From the IMG/VR virus record IMGVR_UViG_3300006753_004675, positions 1 to 64,000 of that record: 64,000 nucleotides of DNA. One strand, 5' to 3'. Under the pieces are notes generated by a model. It did no database searches, had not been told where the DNA came from, and was given only the letters and a program-made list of their open reading frames with translations. Made by a program: the position numbers and the translations under genes. The stretch is from a virus. Of the stretch, positions 16,607-25,574 are shown piece by piece. Each line of letters starts with the position of its first letter. Position 1 is the stretch's first letter.

Positions 16607-17581
16607 ATGCCAGTTAATTATGATCTCGAACCAATTATTCTTCCCATGGATTTGAAGTTTGGTCAAGATACAAACACAGAATTTTACAATAATCTCAAGG
16701 CCTTAAAGGTCGAGTTAGTTGATCATCCTACAAGAGAGCAATCTCTTAATGTCGCCTGGCAATATGTGAAGGCAACATGGGCTGATCATCATGATGAAAC
16801 AAACCCAGTCGGAACATCTAGAAAAGATCTATCCAAAAATCTGGAAGATGTTTTATCATTCAGGGCACTGCCAACTCCCATGGAATGTCTTAGCTTTACG
16901 TTTAAATTAAGTGGATTATCATTTCAAGAAGTGACACATATCATTAGGCATAGAGCAGGATCATTTGCTGCACAATGCACGGGAGACAGAGACCTACGGG
17001 ACGATCCTGCTGTGATTCCAGAGTCTGTTGAAAATTCTCCAGAATTTTTAGAAAGGTGGAAAAATCTAGTATTGGAATCAAAACAACTATATGCAGACAT
17101 GACGGATAGCAAAAGTGTATCAATGATGGATGCAAGAATGATCCTTCCTAAGTGTATGACATCATTTTATTTAATGAGAATGAATCTTAAAGATTTGATT
17201 GGATTTATAAGGCAACGGCAGGATGTTCAGATTCAACCTGCCGCTGATAATCTTCTTGCAGGCTATATGGCTAGAGAACTTATCAGGGTTCTTCCAGAGG
17301 CATCTGTAGCTATTGACTTTAACAAGCCGGATATGCATTATATAAAAACCTTTAGGGTTCAAGAAGGAGGAAAGTGGACTAGCAAGGGAACAAATCTATA
17401 TTGGCCCGAGCCTAAAAATGATAAGTTTGATTATCATCCTGAGGATACAATTTATCAGTCTACTCGAGAAAAGATCAATGGAACAAACAATCCCGGCGGC
17501 TATACAGTATTTGAAACACTATGGGCAAAAATACTTGATGACATTCACAGAATGAGATTTAAATATCAAAATGAAAGATAG
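16607..17581 (+). CDS. ThyX-like flavin-dependent thymidylate synthase
   Basis: Makes dTMP from dUMP with FAD and methylenetetrahydrofolate. The signature RHRAGSFAAQC (114-124) fits the ThyX motif RHR-x7-S except that the serine is Cys124. Downstream blocks (MILPKCMTSFYLMRMNLKDLIGFI and LAGYMARELIRVLPEA) match the helix carrying flavin and dUMP contacts. At 324 residues it is longer than the usual 220-250, with an extended C-terminus. Good Shine-Dalgarno AAGGAG. The context of dUTPase-like enzymes supports the role. Confidence 0.78.
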   Translation: MPVNYDLEPIILPMDLKFGQDTNTEFYNNLKALKVELVDHPTREQSLNVAWQYVKATWADHHDETNPVGTSRKDLSKNLEDVLSFRALPTPMECLSFTFKLSGLSFQEVTHIIRHRAGSFAAQCTGDRDLRDDPAVIPESVENSPEFLERWKNLVLESKQLYADMTDSKSVSMMDARMILPKCMTSFYLMRMNLKDLIGFIRQRQDVQIQPAADNLLAGYMARELIRVLPEASVAIDFNKPDMHYIKTFRVQEGGKWTSKGTNLYWPEPKNDKFDYHPEDTIYQSTREKINGTNNPGGYTVFETLWAKILDDIHRMRFKYQNER

Positions 17582-17616
17582 ATGTTTTTCATAGAATGTG
17601 AATAATATGTATCTAA

Positions 17617-18417
17617 GTGAAGCTATTAAAAGAATACATTAGAGAAATGCTACTCGAAGGTCGAAAGACACAGTCTAAAAGACTGCATTCATTTACCAAC
17701 ATGATAACATCGGATATTATGAGAGTTATTCATGGAAAGGAAACAAGACTTCCTTCGTCTGCCCTAACTAGAGATGATTTTTCTTATGATGTAGGTGGCG
17801 ACGAGACATCTGAATTTGTTGAAATTGTTGCCGGAAATATTCCACTAAGCATGGATTGGAAGTCACAAGGTTTTTCACATGACATATCTGATGATATAGT
17901 TGATACAACTGTCTATATAGTGGTTCAAGTTAATAGGGGCACAGAAGATTTTAATGTGAGCGGGGCTGACAAGGATGTGACGGGAATCCATGACATAGGA
18001 TTATATGTCTCAGTAGATATTCCTTCAGATTTGAATTTAAGTGAGTACTCTAAGCTAAGAGATGAGGTATCAAATACTGTGAGACATGAGCTAGAGCATA
18101 TAACGCAGGGTGAGGGATCCGATCAAATGTTTATAGCTCACGGAAGAGATGATGATTATTATGATTTTATAAACTCTCCCAGCTCTGTGGAGGGAGATTT
18201 TGCCAAATATCTTTTAGAACCAAAAGAGATTCCATCTCATGTAAGAGGGTACATTCAGAATTCTAAAGATTTGAAAGATTTTAATATGAGAATTTATATA
18301 TTGTTAAATAGATATCAGGATAAAGGTCTTATAAGCGACTATGAAAAGAATATTATCTTTGATACGTGGAAAGATTGGATGAGAAAAAAAGTTCATCAAA
18401 AGAAATTTAATGCATAA
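17617..18417 (+). CDS. HExxH metallopeptidase-like protein with delivery-like N-terminus
   Basis: 266 residues. RHELEHITQ (about 165-173) is a zinc-metallopeptidase HExxH motif, and LEPKEIPSHVRGY about 40 residues later offers a third glutamate ligand, an arrangement seen in several phage and bacterial metallopeptidase families. The substrate is unknown. The start (LLKEYIREMLLEG) is a basic amphipathic segment ending L-L-E, like T4 capsid-targeting peptides, so it may be packaged. The start is GTG; ATG 17607 nearby is in another frame and soon closes. Ribosome site weak. Confidence 0.6.
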   Translation: MKLLKEYIREMLLEGRKTQSKRLHSFTNMITSDIMRVIHGKETRLPSSALTRDDFSYDVGGDETSEFVEIVAGNIPLSMDWKSQGFSHDISDDIVDTTVYIVVQVNRGTEDFNVSGADKDVTGIHDIGLYVSVDIPSDLNLSEYSKLRDEVSNTVRHELEHITQGEGSDQMFIAHGRDDDYYDFINSPSSVEGDFAKYLLEPKEIPSHVRGYIQNSKDLKDFNMRIYILLNRYQDKGLISDYEKNIIFDTWKDWMRKKVHQKKFNA

Positions 18418-18478
18418 CATTTTTAAAAATAGAAATACTATTGCATATAATTGATTTATTAACCCGCTCGGAGAAAAA

Positions 18479-18919
18479 ATGAAGGCATATATTGCTAGTT
18501 CTTGGTTCACACCTGACGCATTTGAAGAAGTTGAAATGATTAAAAAGACTTTAACAAAGAATGAATTTGGATATTTTTCACCAAAAGATTTTTTTGTCTG
18601 TCCCCCAACAGCTGATCTTCAAACACAGAAGGATACGTTCGAAGGAAATGTCAAGCACATCCTTGGAAATGATTTTGTAATCTGTAACACACGTGACAAA
18701 GATATGGGAAGCATCTTTGAAGCAGGAGTCGCATACAATTCAAATACGCCGCTAGTGTATTTTTGTGCAGGCCTGCCTGAAGGAGCTACGTTTAATCTCA
18801 TGCTGGCACAGTCAGGTGTCAAGGTTTGCACATCTTTTGATGATCTCGATGATTATCTATCACGGTGCAAGGAGTCTGGTGAGCTTCTATTTGAACCGTA
18901 TTATGGAAATATTGAATGA
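18479..18919 (+). CDS. Nucleoside 2-deoxyribosyltransferase-like protein
   Basis: 146 residues with the Rossmann-like fold of the family: KAYIASSWFTP start, FYFSPKDFF-like strand, a catalytic-type region KDMGSIFEAGVAYNSNTPLVYF (about 77-98) with the glutamate in FEAG, and NLMLAQSG. These enzymes move deoxyribose between bases or hydrolyse nucleosides. In T4-like phages related proteins sit in nucleotide salvage. Good Shine-Dalgarno GGAG. Its stop overlaps the glutamine synthetase start by 4 bases (ATGA), suggesting translational coupling. Confidence 0.75.
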   Translation: MKAYIASSWFTPDAFEEVEMIKKTLTKNEFGYFSPKDFFVCPPTADLQTQKDTFEGNVKHILGNDFVICNTRDKDMGSIFEAGVAYNSNTPLVYFCAGLPEGATFNLMLAQSGVKVCTSFDDLDDYLSRCKESGELLFEPYYGNIE

Positions 18920-19980
18920 CAAAAAGTGGTCTAGTAAAGCTAAAGCTTGAGTATGTCTGGATAGATGGATTCAAGCCATGGGGTCTTAGGTCTAAGGTAA
19001 GGGTTCATACTTTACCTGAGTCTGATTTTTTAAAATTAAGAAATGATCTTGATCATAAGGTGTTTCCTGAGTGGGGGTTTGATGGATCATCCACCGGCCA
19101 GGCAAGCGGATCTGATTCTGACTGCTTATTGTTACCAGTGAGAGTGGTTCCAGACGCTGTAAGAGGCGATAGCCTGGCATTCGTTGTACTGTGCGAGGTT
19201 TTGAATGGAGATGGTAGTCCCCATATTACGAATAATAGAAGTGATTTAGAGAAGATAGACGGGAAAACTCACGAATCAGAATCGTGGTTTGGAATTGAAC
19301 AGGAATACACGGTTATAAAGAGTGAAAGACCTCTTGGGTTTCCAGAGGGCGGATATCCAAAGCCTCAAGGAATTTACTACTGTAGTGCTGGCGGGGATAG
19401 ATCATTTGGTCGTGACATATCTGATGATCATATGAATGCGTGTCTATGGGCAGGACTGGATATAACGGGCACAAATGCTGAAGTAATGCCTGGTCAGTGG
19501 GAATACCAAATAGGAGGTCCAGGTGTGGGTCCTGTTGATGTATCAGATCAGCTATGGATCTCTAGATGGTTCCTGCTAAAGATATCAGAAGCTTATGGAC
19601 TAACAGTTACATTTGATCCAAAGCCAATGATGGGCGACTGGAATGGAGCCGGATGTCATACTAACTTTAGCACAGGGAAGATGAGAGCTCCCGGCGGAAT
19701 AAAATATATAGAGCAGGCATGTAAAAAAATTGGAAACAATATACAGAAACATTTAGATGCATACGGCGATGGATTAGAGCTAAGGCTTACAGGATTGCAT
19801 GAAACATGCTCGTATAAAGAGTTTAAATGGGGTGTTTCAGATAGAACAGCTAGTATTAGAATACCAAGACATGTGAACAATGATGGATGTGGGTACCTTG
19901 AAGATCGTCGTCCCAATTCTAATTGTGACCCATACAATGTCACGCGTATTATTCTTGAAACAGTTTGTCTAGAAGATTAA
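18916..19980 (+). CDS. glnII: Glutamine synthetase, type II (eukaryote-like)
   Basis: Makes glutamine from glutamate, ammonia and ATP. At 354 residues it is the short GSII form, not the 450-residue bacterial GSI. Motifs in order: LEYVWIDG, EWGFDGSSTGQA (beta-grasp), WFGIEQEYT with metal ligands, EVMPGQWEYQIGG, NGAGCHTNFST (ATP site), ETCSYKEFKWGVSDRTASIRIPR and GYLEDRRPNSNCDPY. All look intact. GSII lacks the adenylylation site, so the enzyme would escape the host GlnE control of GSI. Coupled to the deoxyribosyltransferase by an ATGA overlap. Confidence 0.95.
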   Translation: MTKSGLVKLKLEYVWIDGFKPWGLRSKVRVHTLPESDFLKLRNDLDHKVFPEWGFDGSSTGQASGSDSDCLLLPVRVVPDAVRGDSLAFVVLCEVLNGDGSPHITNNRSDLEKIDGKTHESESWFGIEQEYTVIKSERPLGFPEGGYPKPQGIYYCSAGGDRSFGRDISDDHMNACLWAGLDITGTNAEVMPGQWEYQIGGPGVGPVDVSDQLWISRWFLLKISEAYGLTVTFDPKPMMGDWNGAGCHTNFSTGKMRAPGGIKYIEQACKKIGNNIQKHLDAYGDGLELRLTGLHETCSYKEFKWGVSDRTASIRIPRHVNNDGCGYLEDRRPNSNCDPYNVTRIILETVCLED

Positions 19981-20007
19981 TTTAAAATTCTTAGTATTAC
20001 TCATTTC

Positions 20008-20036
20008 GTGTAAATATCACAAAATCGTGGTACACT
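20008..20036 (+). promoter_or_regulatory. Phage promoter, GTGTAAA class, before the polymerase
   Basis: GTGTAAA at 20008-20014 (preceded by C), 16 bases, then TACACT at 20031-20036, 15 bases before the polymerase ATG at 20052. Same layout as at 48295 and 58296. Confidence 0.65.
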
Positions 20037-20051
20037 AGGAATAGGTAATTA

Positions 20052-23000
20052 ATGTCAGATTTTAATAAATTTTCTATTCCCAAACAGTTTGTTGGATTGC
20101 ATGCACATGATGGTTCAAGTGTATACGATGGGCTAGGTTATCCTAACCAGCATATCGATTTTATCTTGGAGAACGGTATGAATGCATTTGCGTTGACAAA
20201 TCATGGTAACATGAATTCAGCTGCTCATGCTCACACATATTCTAAAAAATTAAAAAATAAGGGTGTAGACTATCGACACATCTATGGATGTGAATTCTAC
20301 TTCGTAGATTCATTAAGCGAGTGGAGAGATGACTATGAGGAACATAGAGAAAATGTCAGGCTTAAAAAGATAAATAAGAAGAGTTTAAAAACAGATGATT
20401 CTGGCGAAGAAACAGAAGGGCTTATTATTGAGAATGAGTCTGAGTCAAAGTCATCTAAAGGAAAAAGCTATCCCGAGTGGAAGAGAAGGTATCATCTGGT
20501 TGTCGTAGCTAAAAACTTTACTGGCCTTCAAAACTTATTCAAGCTCATAAAAAAATCATTTAAATATGGATTTTACAGATTTCCTAGAATAGATTTTAAG
20601 ATGCTCAAGGAGCATAGTGAAGGGCTTGTTGTATCCACAGCATGTGTTGGCGGAAGGATGTCGGGATTAATTTTTCAACACTTTCCAGATAAGTCATTTG
20701 AAGATTTAGCTCCAGAGCTCGTTGATGATCCCGTTATTTTAAACAGCGTCATGAGAAAGCTTGAAAATTCCACAGACAGATTTATTGATGCTGTAGGAAA
20801 AGAAAACTTTTTTCTTGAAATTCAATTTAATAGATTTCCCGCGCAGGATCTCACAAATAGATGTCTTCTTCGACTATCTGAAAAAACAGGCATTCCGCTC
20901 ATAGCCACAGCTGATTCACATTATTGTCATCCAGACTTATGGGAGGCTAGAGAGCTATATAGACTTCTTGGAAGAATGGGTCAAAGAGGTGATGACATGC
21001 CAGAGCTTCCTAGTAAAGAAGATTTAAAATGTGAACTCTATCCTAAAAATTCATTCCAAATGTGGGATGCCTTCAAGGATCAGTGGGAAAAATATGACTT
21101 CTATAAGGACAGTGAAGAGATTGTTAAGGATGCGATTGAAAGAACTCATGACATAGCGTGGCAGATGTGTGAAGAGGTCTGGTTTGATTCTTCAGCAAAA
21201 CTTCCAGATTTCAGCACACCAGACGTTAGCGCAATTAATCAGCTTATAAAGCTTGTCAAGAAGAGAATGATTGAGCACGGCTTGCATGAAAATCAAGAGT
21301 ATATTAGTAGAGTCACAGAAGAGCTCTCTGTGATTAAAGCGCTAGGATTCGAGAACTACTTTTTGACTCTAACAAAGGTGTTTGAAAAGGCGGGAAATAG
21401 AACACTATTGGGCCCTGGAAGAGGATCAGGAAGCGGTAGCCTTGTGAATTATATTTTGGGTATCACGCACATAGATCCTCTTGAATATGGCCTACTATTT
21501 GAGAGATTTTTAGGTCTTCATAAGGTTGCATGGCCAGATATAGATTCCGATGTAGCGGATAGAGATGTTCTTATTGATGTTTCTAGGGAGCTTTTTGGAG
21601 AGGATTCTGTAATTCCAGTTTCAAACTTTAATACATTGAAACTAAAGTCTCTTATAAAGGATGTCTCTAAGTTCTATGGTATTCCCTTTGATGAGGTGAA
21701 CGCAATGACAAATCCTCTTGAAAGAGAGGTCCAGCCTCTCGCAATGGGAGACCATGAGGAAAAGTCGACATATATTTTGACAAATGAAGATTGTGAAAAA
21801 TATAGTGAATCGTACAGGGAGTTTATGAAAAAATATCCCAAAGTACAGGAGCATGTTAAAAATCTATTCATGGAGATTAGAAGTATTGGAAGACATGCAG
21901 GTGGCGTGCTGGTGTGCCCAAATCTTGAAGACAACATGCCTGTCATCAAGGTGAGAGGTGATCTACAAACACCGTGGTCAGAGGGCATGAACTTTAGACA
22001 TCTTGAAGAGAATGGATTTCTTAAGTTTGATTTTCTCGGACTTGCTACCCTGAAGATGGTTGAGGACACAATAAGACTAATTCTTAGAAGCCAGGGAGTT
22101 GAAAATCCTAATTTTAATCAAATCAATAAATTTTTTGATGAGAATTTAAGCAGCAGATATCACAAGCTAGATGATCAAAAGGTCTGGGAGTATATCTATC
22201 ATGCAGGTAGATTTGTTCAAATTTTTCAATTTACCAACACCGGCGCTAGAAAGTTTTGCATAGCTGCCAAGCCTAGATGTATTGAAGATCTGTCTGCTAT
22301 CACAGCGATTTATAGACCAGGCCCACTCACAGCTAATGTTCACAGGAAGTATGTAAAGGTGGGCCAAAATCTTAATCTTATTAAATATGATCATCCAGTA
22401 CTAGAGGAGATTCTTTCAGAAAGTAGAGGATTTGTTATATATCAGGAACAGTTTATGCTTATAGCACAGAAGCTATCCGGATTCGACAAGGGTGCTTCTG
22501 ACAAGATGAGAAAAACACTTGTTAAGAAGTCTCTTGACCAGAATGATAAGAAGGTAGGGGAGCGCATTAAACTTAGAAAGGACTTTATTGATGGAGCAGT
22601 AACCGTCAGCAACATGGATAGAGAAAAAGCAACATCTCTTTATGAGACAATTGAGGCTTTTTCTGGGTATGGTTTCAATAAGAGTCACGCAGTAGCGTAT
22701 GCTATAGATTCTTATTATTCTGCATGGATGCATACACATTATGAAAAGGAGTGGCTAGCTACCTGTCTTCAGACGTGGAACGGCTCTCCAAAATTTGGAA
22801 AAATTATTTCTGAAATTAAATCAATTGGGTATAAAATTCTTCAGGCAGATATTAATACATCTTCTGATGTGTGGGTATTTTCTGAAGAAAGGGGCGGGTT
22901 TGTTCCGCCGTTAACAGCTATCAAGGGTGTGGGATCTGCTGCTGTGCAAGAAATTTTAGATCGGAGGCCATTCAAAGACATCGATCAGCTGCTGTTTACA

Positions 23001-23642
23001 GAGGACGGAAAGTGGAAGCCATCTAAGATGAATAAAACTTGTTTTGATTCTCTATGTAAGGTAGAGGCTTTTGGATCTTTAGAAGAGATGACGAATGGTA
23101 CGATTAAAAATCACAGACAGCTTCACGAAATTATAGTTGGAAACTATGACCTTCTCAAGAAGGGCCGCCATGGAATCACAAAGACAGCTGCAAAAAAACT
23201 AATGAAAGAAACAGGAGCAGTTCCAGACTTCATACCTGAAAAGATAAGGGAGTCTTATGATTTACCTGACTGGCAAAGATCGTCTAAGATATCATTTGGG
23301 GTTGACTTGATGTCAGGAGTAGATTCAGAGATAATATTCCCGTCATCAATAATGAAAAAGATAAATGCTGCTCAAGTCAAACCTGTAAGTTCTCTTAAGG
23401 GAAATGAAAAAGGAATAGCTTGGTTTTGCATAGAGGAGATTATAGAAAAAAAGACCAAGAACGGAAAGACATTTTATAGACTGAGGGTTTGTGACGATAA
23501 TTCTAGTAGTAAGTGGGTTCGTGTCTGGAGTAAGTTTAATCAAATTCCAGAGCTGTATACAATATGGCTGGCAGAGATATCCTCTAATGAAACATGGGGA
23601 TACTCAACTTCTACATATAAGATGAAAAAGATAGATGTTTAA
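20052..23642 (+). CDS. dnaE: DNA polymerase III alpha subunit-like (DnaE, family C)
   Basis: Main candidate replicative polymerase. The N-terminal PHP domain (FVGLHAHDGSSVYDGLG, LTNHGNM, GCEFYFVDS) is followed by the family C core: LGPGRGSGSGSLVNYILGI, catalytic aspartates in WPDIDSD (Asp496, Asp498) and the third in LKFDFLGL (Asp660), then IYRPGPL, IYQEQFM and FSGYGFNKSHAVAYA. The C-terminal part has HhH and OB-like segments (KGVGSAAVQEIL, FYRLRVCDDN). At 1196 residues it looks complete. T4-like phages normally use family B gp43; pairing gp32/gp41-like genes with DnaE is unusual. The DEDDh protein at 13086 may proofread. Confidence 0.95.
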   Translation: MSDFNKFSIPKQFVGLHAHDGSSVYDGLGYPNQHIDFILENGMNAFALTNHGNMNSAAHAHTYSKKLKNKGVDYRHIYGCEFYFVDSLSEWRDDYEEHRENVRLKKINKKSLKTDDSGEETEGLIIENESESKSSKGKSYPEWKRRYHLVVVAKNFTGLQNLFKLIKKSFKYGFYRFPRIDFKMLKEHSEGLVVSTACVGGRMSGLIFQHFPDKSFEDLAPELVDDPVILNSVMRKLENSTDRFIDAVGKENFFLEIQFNRFPAQDLTNRCLLRLSEKTGIPLIATADSHYCHPDLWEARELYRLLGRMGQRGDDMPELPSKEDLKCELYPKNSFQMWDAFKDQWEKYDFYKDSEEIVKDAIERTHDIAWQMCEEVWFDSSAKLPDFSTPDVSAINQLIKLVKKRMIEHGLHENQEYISRVTEELSVIKALGFENYFLTLTKVFEKAGNRTLLGPGRGSGSGSLVNYILGITHIDPLEYGLLFERFLGLHKVAWPDIDSDVADRDVLIDVSRELFGEDSVIPVSNFNTLKLKSLIKDVSKFYGIPFDEVNAMTNPLEREVQPLAMGDHEEKSTYILTNEDCEKYSESYREFMKKYPKVQEHVKNLFMEIRSIGRHAGGVLVCPNLEDNMPVIKVRGDLQTPWSEGMNFRHLEENGFLKFDFLGLATLKMVEDTIRLILRSQGVENPNFNQINKFFDENLSSRYHKLDDQKVWEYIYHAGRFVQIFQFTNTGARKFCIAAKPRCIEDLSAITAIYRPGPLTANVHRKYVKVGQNLNLIKYDHPVLEEILSESRGFVIYQEQFMLIAQKLSGFDKGASDKMRKTLVKKSLDQNDKKVGERIKLRKDFIDGAVTVSNMDREKATSLYETIEAFSGYGFNKSHAVAYAIDSYYSAWMHTHYEKEWLATCLQTWNGSPKFGKIISEIKSIGYKILQADINTSSDVWVFSEERGGFVPPLTAIKGVGSAAVQEILDRRPFKDIDQLLFTEDGKWKPSKMNKTCFDSLCKVEAFGSLEEMTNGTIKNHRQLHEIIVGNYDLLKKGRHGITKTAAKKLMKETGAVPDFIPEKIRESYDLPDWQRSSKISFGVDLMSGVDSEIIFPSSIMKKINAAQVKPVSSLKGNEKGIAWFCIEEIIEKKTKNGKTFYRLRVCDDNSSSKWVRVWSKFNQIPELYTIWLAEISSNETWGYSTSTYKMKKIDV

Positions 23643-24548
23643 ATGCTAACATTTCCAACGCAAAATTTATTTATCGAAGGATCAGATTGTGCAGGAAAGA
23701 CAACTCTGATTAGGAAGATTCATGATATCACGGGCTATAGACGGCATATTCATGACAGATCACAGATCTCAAGAAAAATATTTGCAGATCTTTATCAAAG
23801 AAATCTAGATAACCTAGAGTCTGATTTTCATCTTGAGATATCAAATCTCAATAATAGGTTTGTATTTTTATATCCAGATTTTGAAACTGTTAAGGATAGA
23901 TTTTTAAAAAGGGGTGATGAAATTCACAAAGATATTTCATCAATAAAGAGAGTCTATGATGAGTTTTTAGATGCATATATTTTTTTATCACAGTTTCCAA
24001 ATATTTCCGGATATGGTGGTGATGATACAGGTGAAATAGCGGGCAAGCTGTCTGCATATCTAGATATCGTTGAAAGGTGCATGCTAAAAGAAGTCTCTGA
24101 TCAAGTATCAGAATTTGTAAAAAATATCTCTAATGAGTCTTATCCGCTTTCATTCACACTTTATGATGATGGAAAGTTTGAAGAGTCTACAGAGTCTTCT
24201 ATGTCCTATGGGCCAGAAAAAGAATATTATTTCATGATTCATGATAGTCTCATCCATAAAATTGAGATGGAGCTCTCTGGAGAAAATGAGTATAATAGAG
24301 TGGAGGGTTTTGAATCCAGAAGGTTCGTATTCGCAGATAAATCATGTATATCTTTTATACAGGTAGCAGTAAGAAATAATATAATGGACTTTAATGTTGT
24401 TTTAAGATCAACAGATGTTGCAACGACATTTCCACATGATTTAAAATTTTTATACTATTTGGCATCAAAATGCTGGAAAGTAATTGGAATAGGATGTATT
24501 AAGTGTAGATTAAGATTTAATTTAAACTCTGCACACATTATTGGTTAA
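23643..24548 (+). CDS. Thymidylate-kinase-like P-loop protein fused to a ThyA-like C-terminal segment
   Basis: Residues 1-150 carry a nucleotide-kinase P-loop, GSDCAGKTT at 13-21, and a lid-like KDRFLKRGDE region. From about 240 the chain resembles the second half of ThyA: VVLRSTDVATTFPHDLKFLYYLAS (Arg255, Ser256, Asp258 match the dUMP-binding QRS-x-D) and a late NLNSAHII like the conserved dUMP-contact N and H. The ThyA catalytic cysteine region is absent, so the fused part cannot be a normal thymidylate synthase. It may only bind dUMP or dTMP. It starts directly after the polymerase stop. Confidence 0.65.
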   Translation: MLTFPTQNLFIEGSDCAGKTTLIRKIHDITGYRRHIHDRSQISRKIFADLYQRNLDNLESDFHLEISNLNNRFVFLYPDFETVKDRFLKRGDEIHKDISSIKRVYDEFLDAYIFLSQFPNISGYGGDDTGEIAGKLSAYLDIVERCMLKEVSDQVSEFVKNISNESYPLSFTLYDDGKFEESTESSMSYGPEKEYYFMIHDSLIHKIEMELSGENEYNRVEGFESRRFVFADKSCISFIQVAVRNNIMDFNVVLRSTDVATTFPHDLKFLYYLASKCWKVIGIGCIKCRLRFNLNSAHIIG

Positions 24549-24569
24549 AATGATAGAGGATGGTGTTTT

Positions 24570-25574
24570 ATGAATAAAAGAGCTTTGGTCACTGGGGGTT
24601 GTGGATTTATTGGTTCTAACCTATCAAAATCGCTTGTTAGTGATGGATGGGTAGTTGATATAGTAGATGACATGTCTAATGGTCATCTTGAGCTATTAGA
24701 AGGTCTCAAGTTGAGAGTTATACCTGCAGATTTATTGCCCGCATTTTATGAAAAGACAAATAGGAGTGTTGATGATGTTCACGTCATTCAGGGAGATTTT
24801 TCTCATCCCAATGTGCTAGGCAATATCATTAATCAAAGATACAATGTAATCTTTCATCAAGCTGCTGTTCCTCGTGTGTCTTATTCTGTTGAAAATCCAT
24901 CTATTACGACTGATGTGAATATTTCATCGACAGTTCGATTATTTGAAGCATGTAGATCAAGTGTTGATAGGGTTGTTTGGGCATCTTCGTCTTCTGTCTA
25001 TGGGGGCGCTGATACTCTCCCTACTCCTGAAACAAGCCCTAAGAATCCAAAGTCACCATACGCGTGGCAAAAAAGTTCAATTGAAGATCTTGCAGAAATG
25101 TTTTATAATTTATATGATTTGGATATTGTATGTCTAAGATATTTTAATGTTTTTGGTCCAGGCCAGTACGGAGACTCACCATATTCAACAGCTGTTTCTT
25201 CATGGTGCCATAGAACAAAAGACATGAAGCCGCTTAGATCTGACGGCGACGGCACTCAATCGCGTGATTTATGCTACGTTGATAACGTTGTTCATGCAAA
25301 TATTCTTGCCGCTTCATCAGATCGTGTATTTGGTGGGAGATGTTATAATATTGCATGCGGAGATAGAACAACAAATAACGAAATACTTGAATATTTTAAA
25401 AGTAAATTTTCACATACAGTTATACAGCATGCAGAGTGGAGATCAGGTGATGTGATGCATACAAAGGCTGATATTACAAGAGCGAGAGAGGAGCTCGGAT
25501 ATGAACCTCTAGTTAGATTCTGGGACGGTATTGAGAAAACAATTGAATGGTGGGAACTTGAAGATGGAGCATGA
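24570..25574 (+). CDS. NAD-dependent sugar nucleotide epimerase/dehydratase (GalE-like SDR)
   Basis: Rossmann motif GGCGFIGS at 9-16; catalytic SSVYG (141-145) and Tyr164/Lys168 in SPYAWQKSS; then LRYFNVFGPGQ and RDLCYVDNVV. This is the extended SDR family of UDP-GlcNAc/UDP-Glc 4-epimerases (WbpP/GalE type). Its substrate cannot be fixed. It is followed at once by a cupin, a sulfotransferase-like gene and, further on, a cytidylyltransferase, so a phage-coded sugar modification of host surface or virion is possible. 334 residues, complete. Confidence 0.85.
   Translation: MNKRALVTGGCGFIGSNLSKSLVSDGWVVDIVDDMSNGHLELLEGLKLRVIPADLLPAFYEKTNRSVDDVHVIQGDFSHPNVLGNIINQRYNVIFHQAAVPRVSYSVENPSITTDVNISSTVRLFEACRSSVDRVVWASSSSVYGGADTLPTPETSPKNPKSPYAWQKSSIEDLAEMFYNLYDLDIVCLRYFNVFGPGQYGDSPYSTAVSSWCHRTKDMKPLRSDGDGTQSRDLCYVDNVVHANILAASSDRVFGGRCYNIACGDRTTNNEILEYFKSKFSHTVIQHAEWRSGDVMHTKADITRAREELGYEPLVRFWDGIEKTIEWWELEDGA

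Noticed and set aside
8704-19980. Host chromosomal contamination as source of aceB, aceA and glnII
   Set aside because: They are packed tightly between phage-type genes in the same direction, with similar composition and start overlaps; a chimeric assembly cannot be fully excluded without read data.
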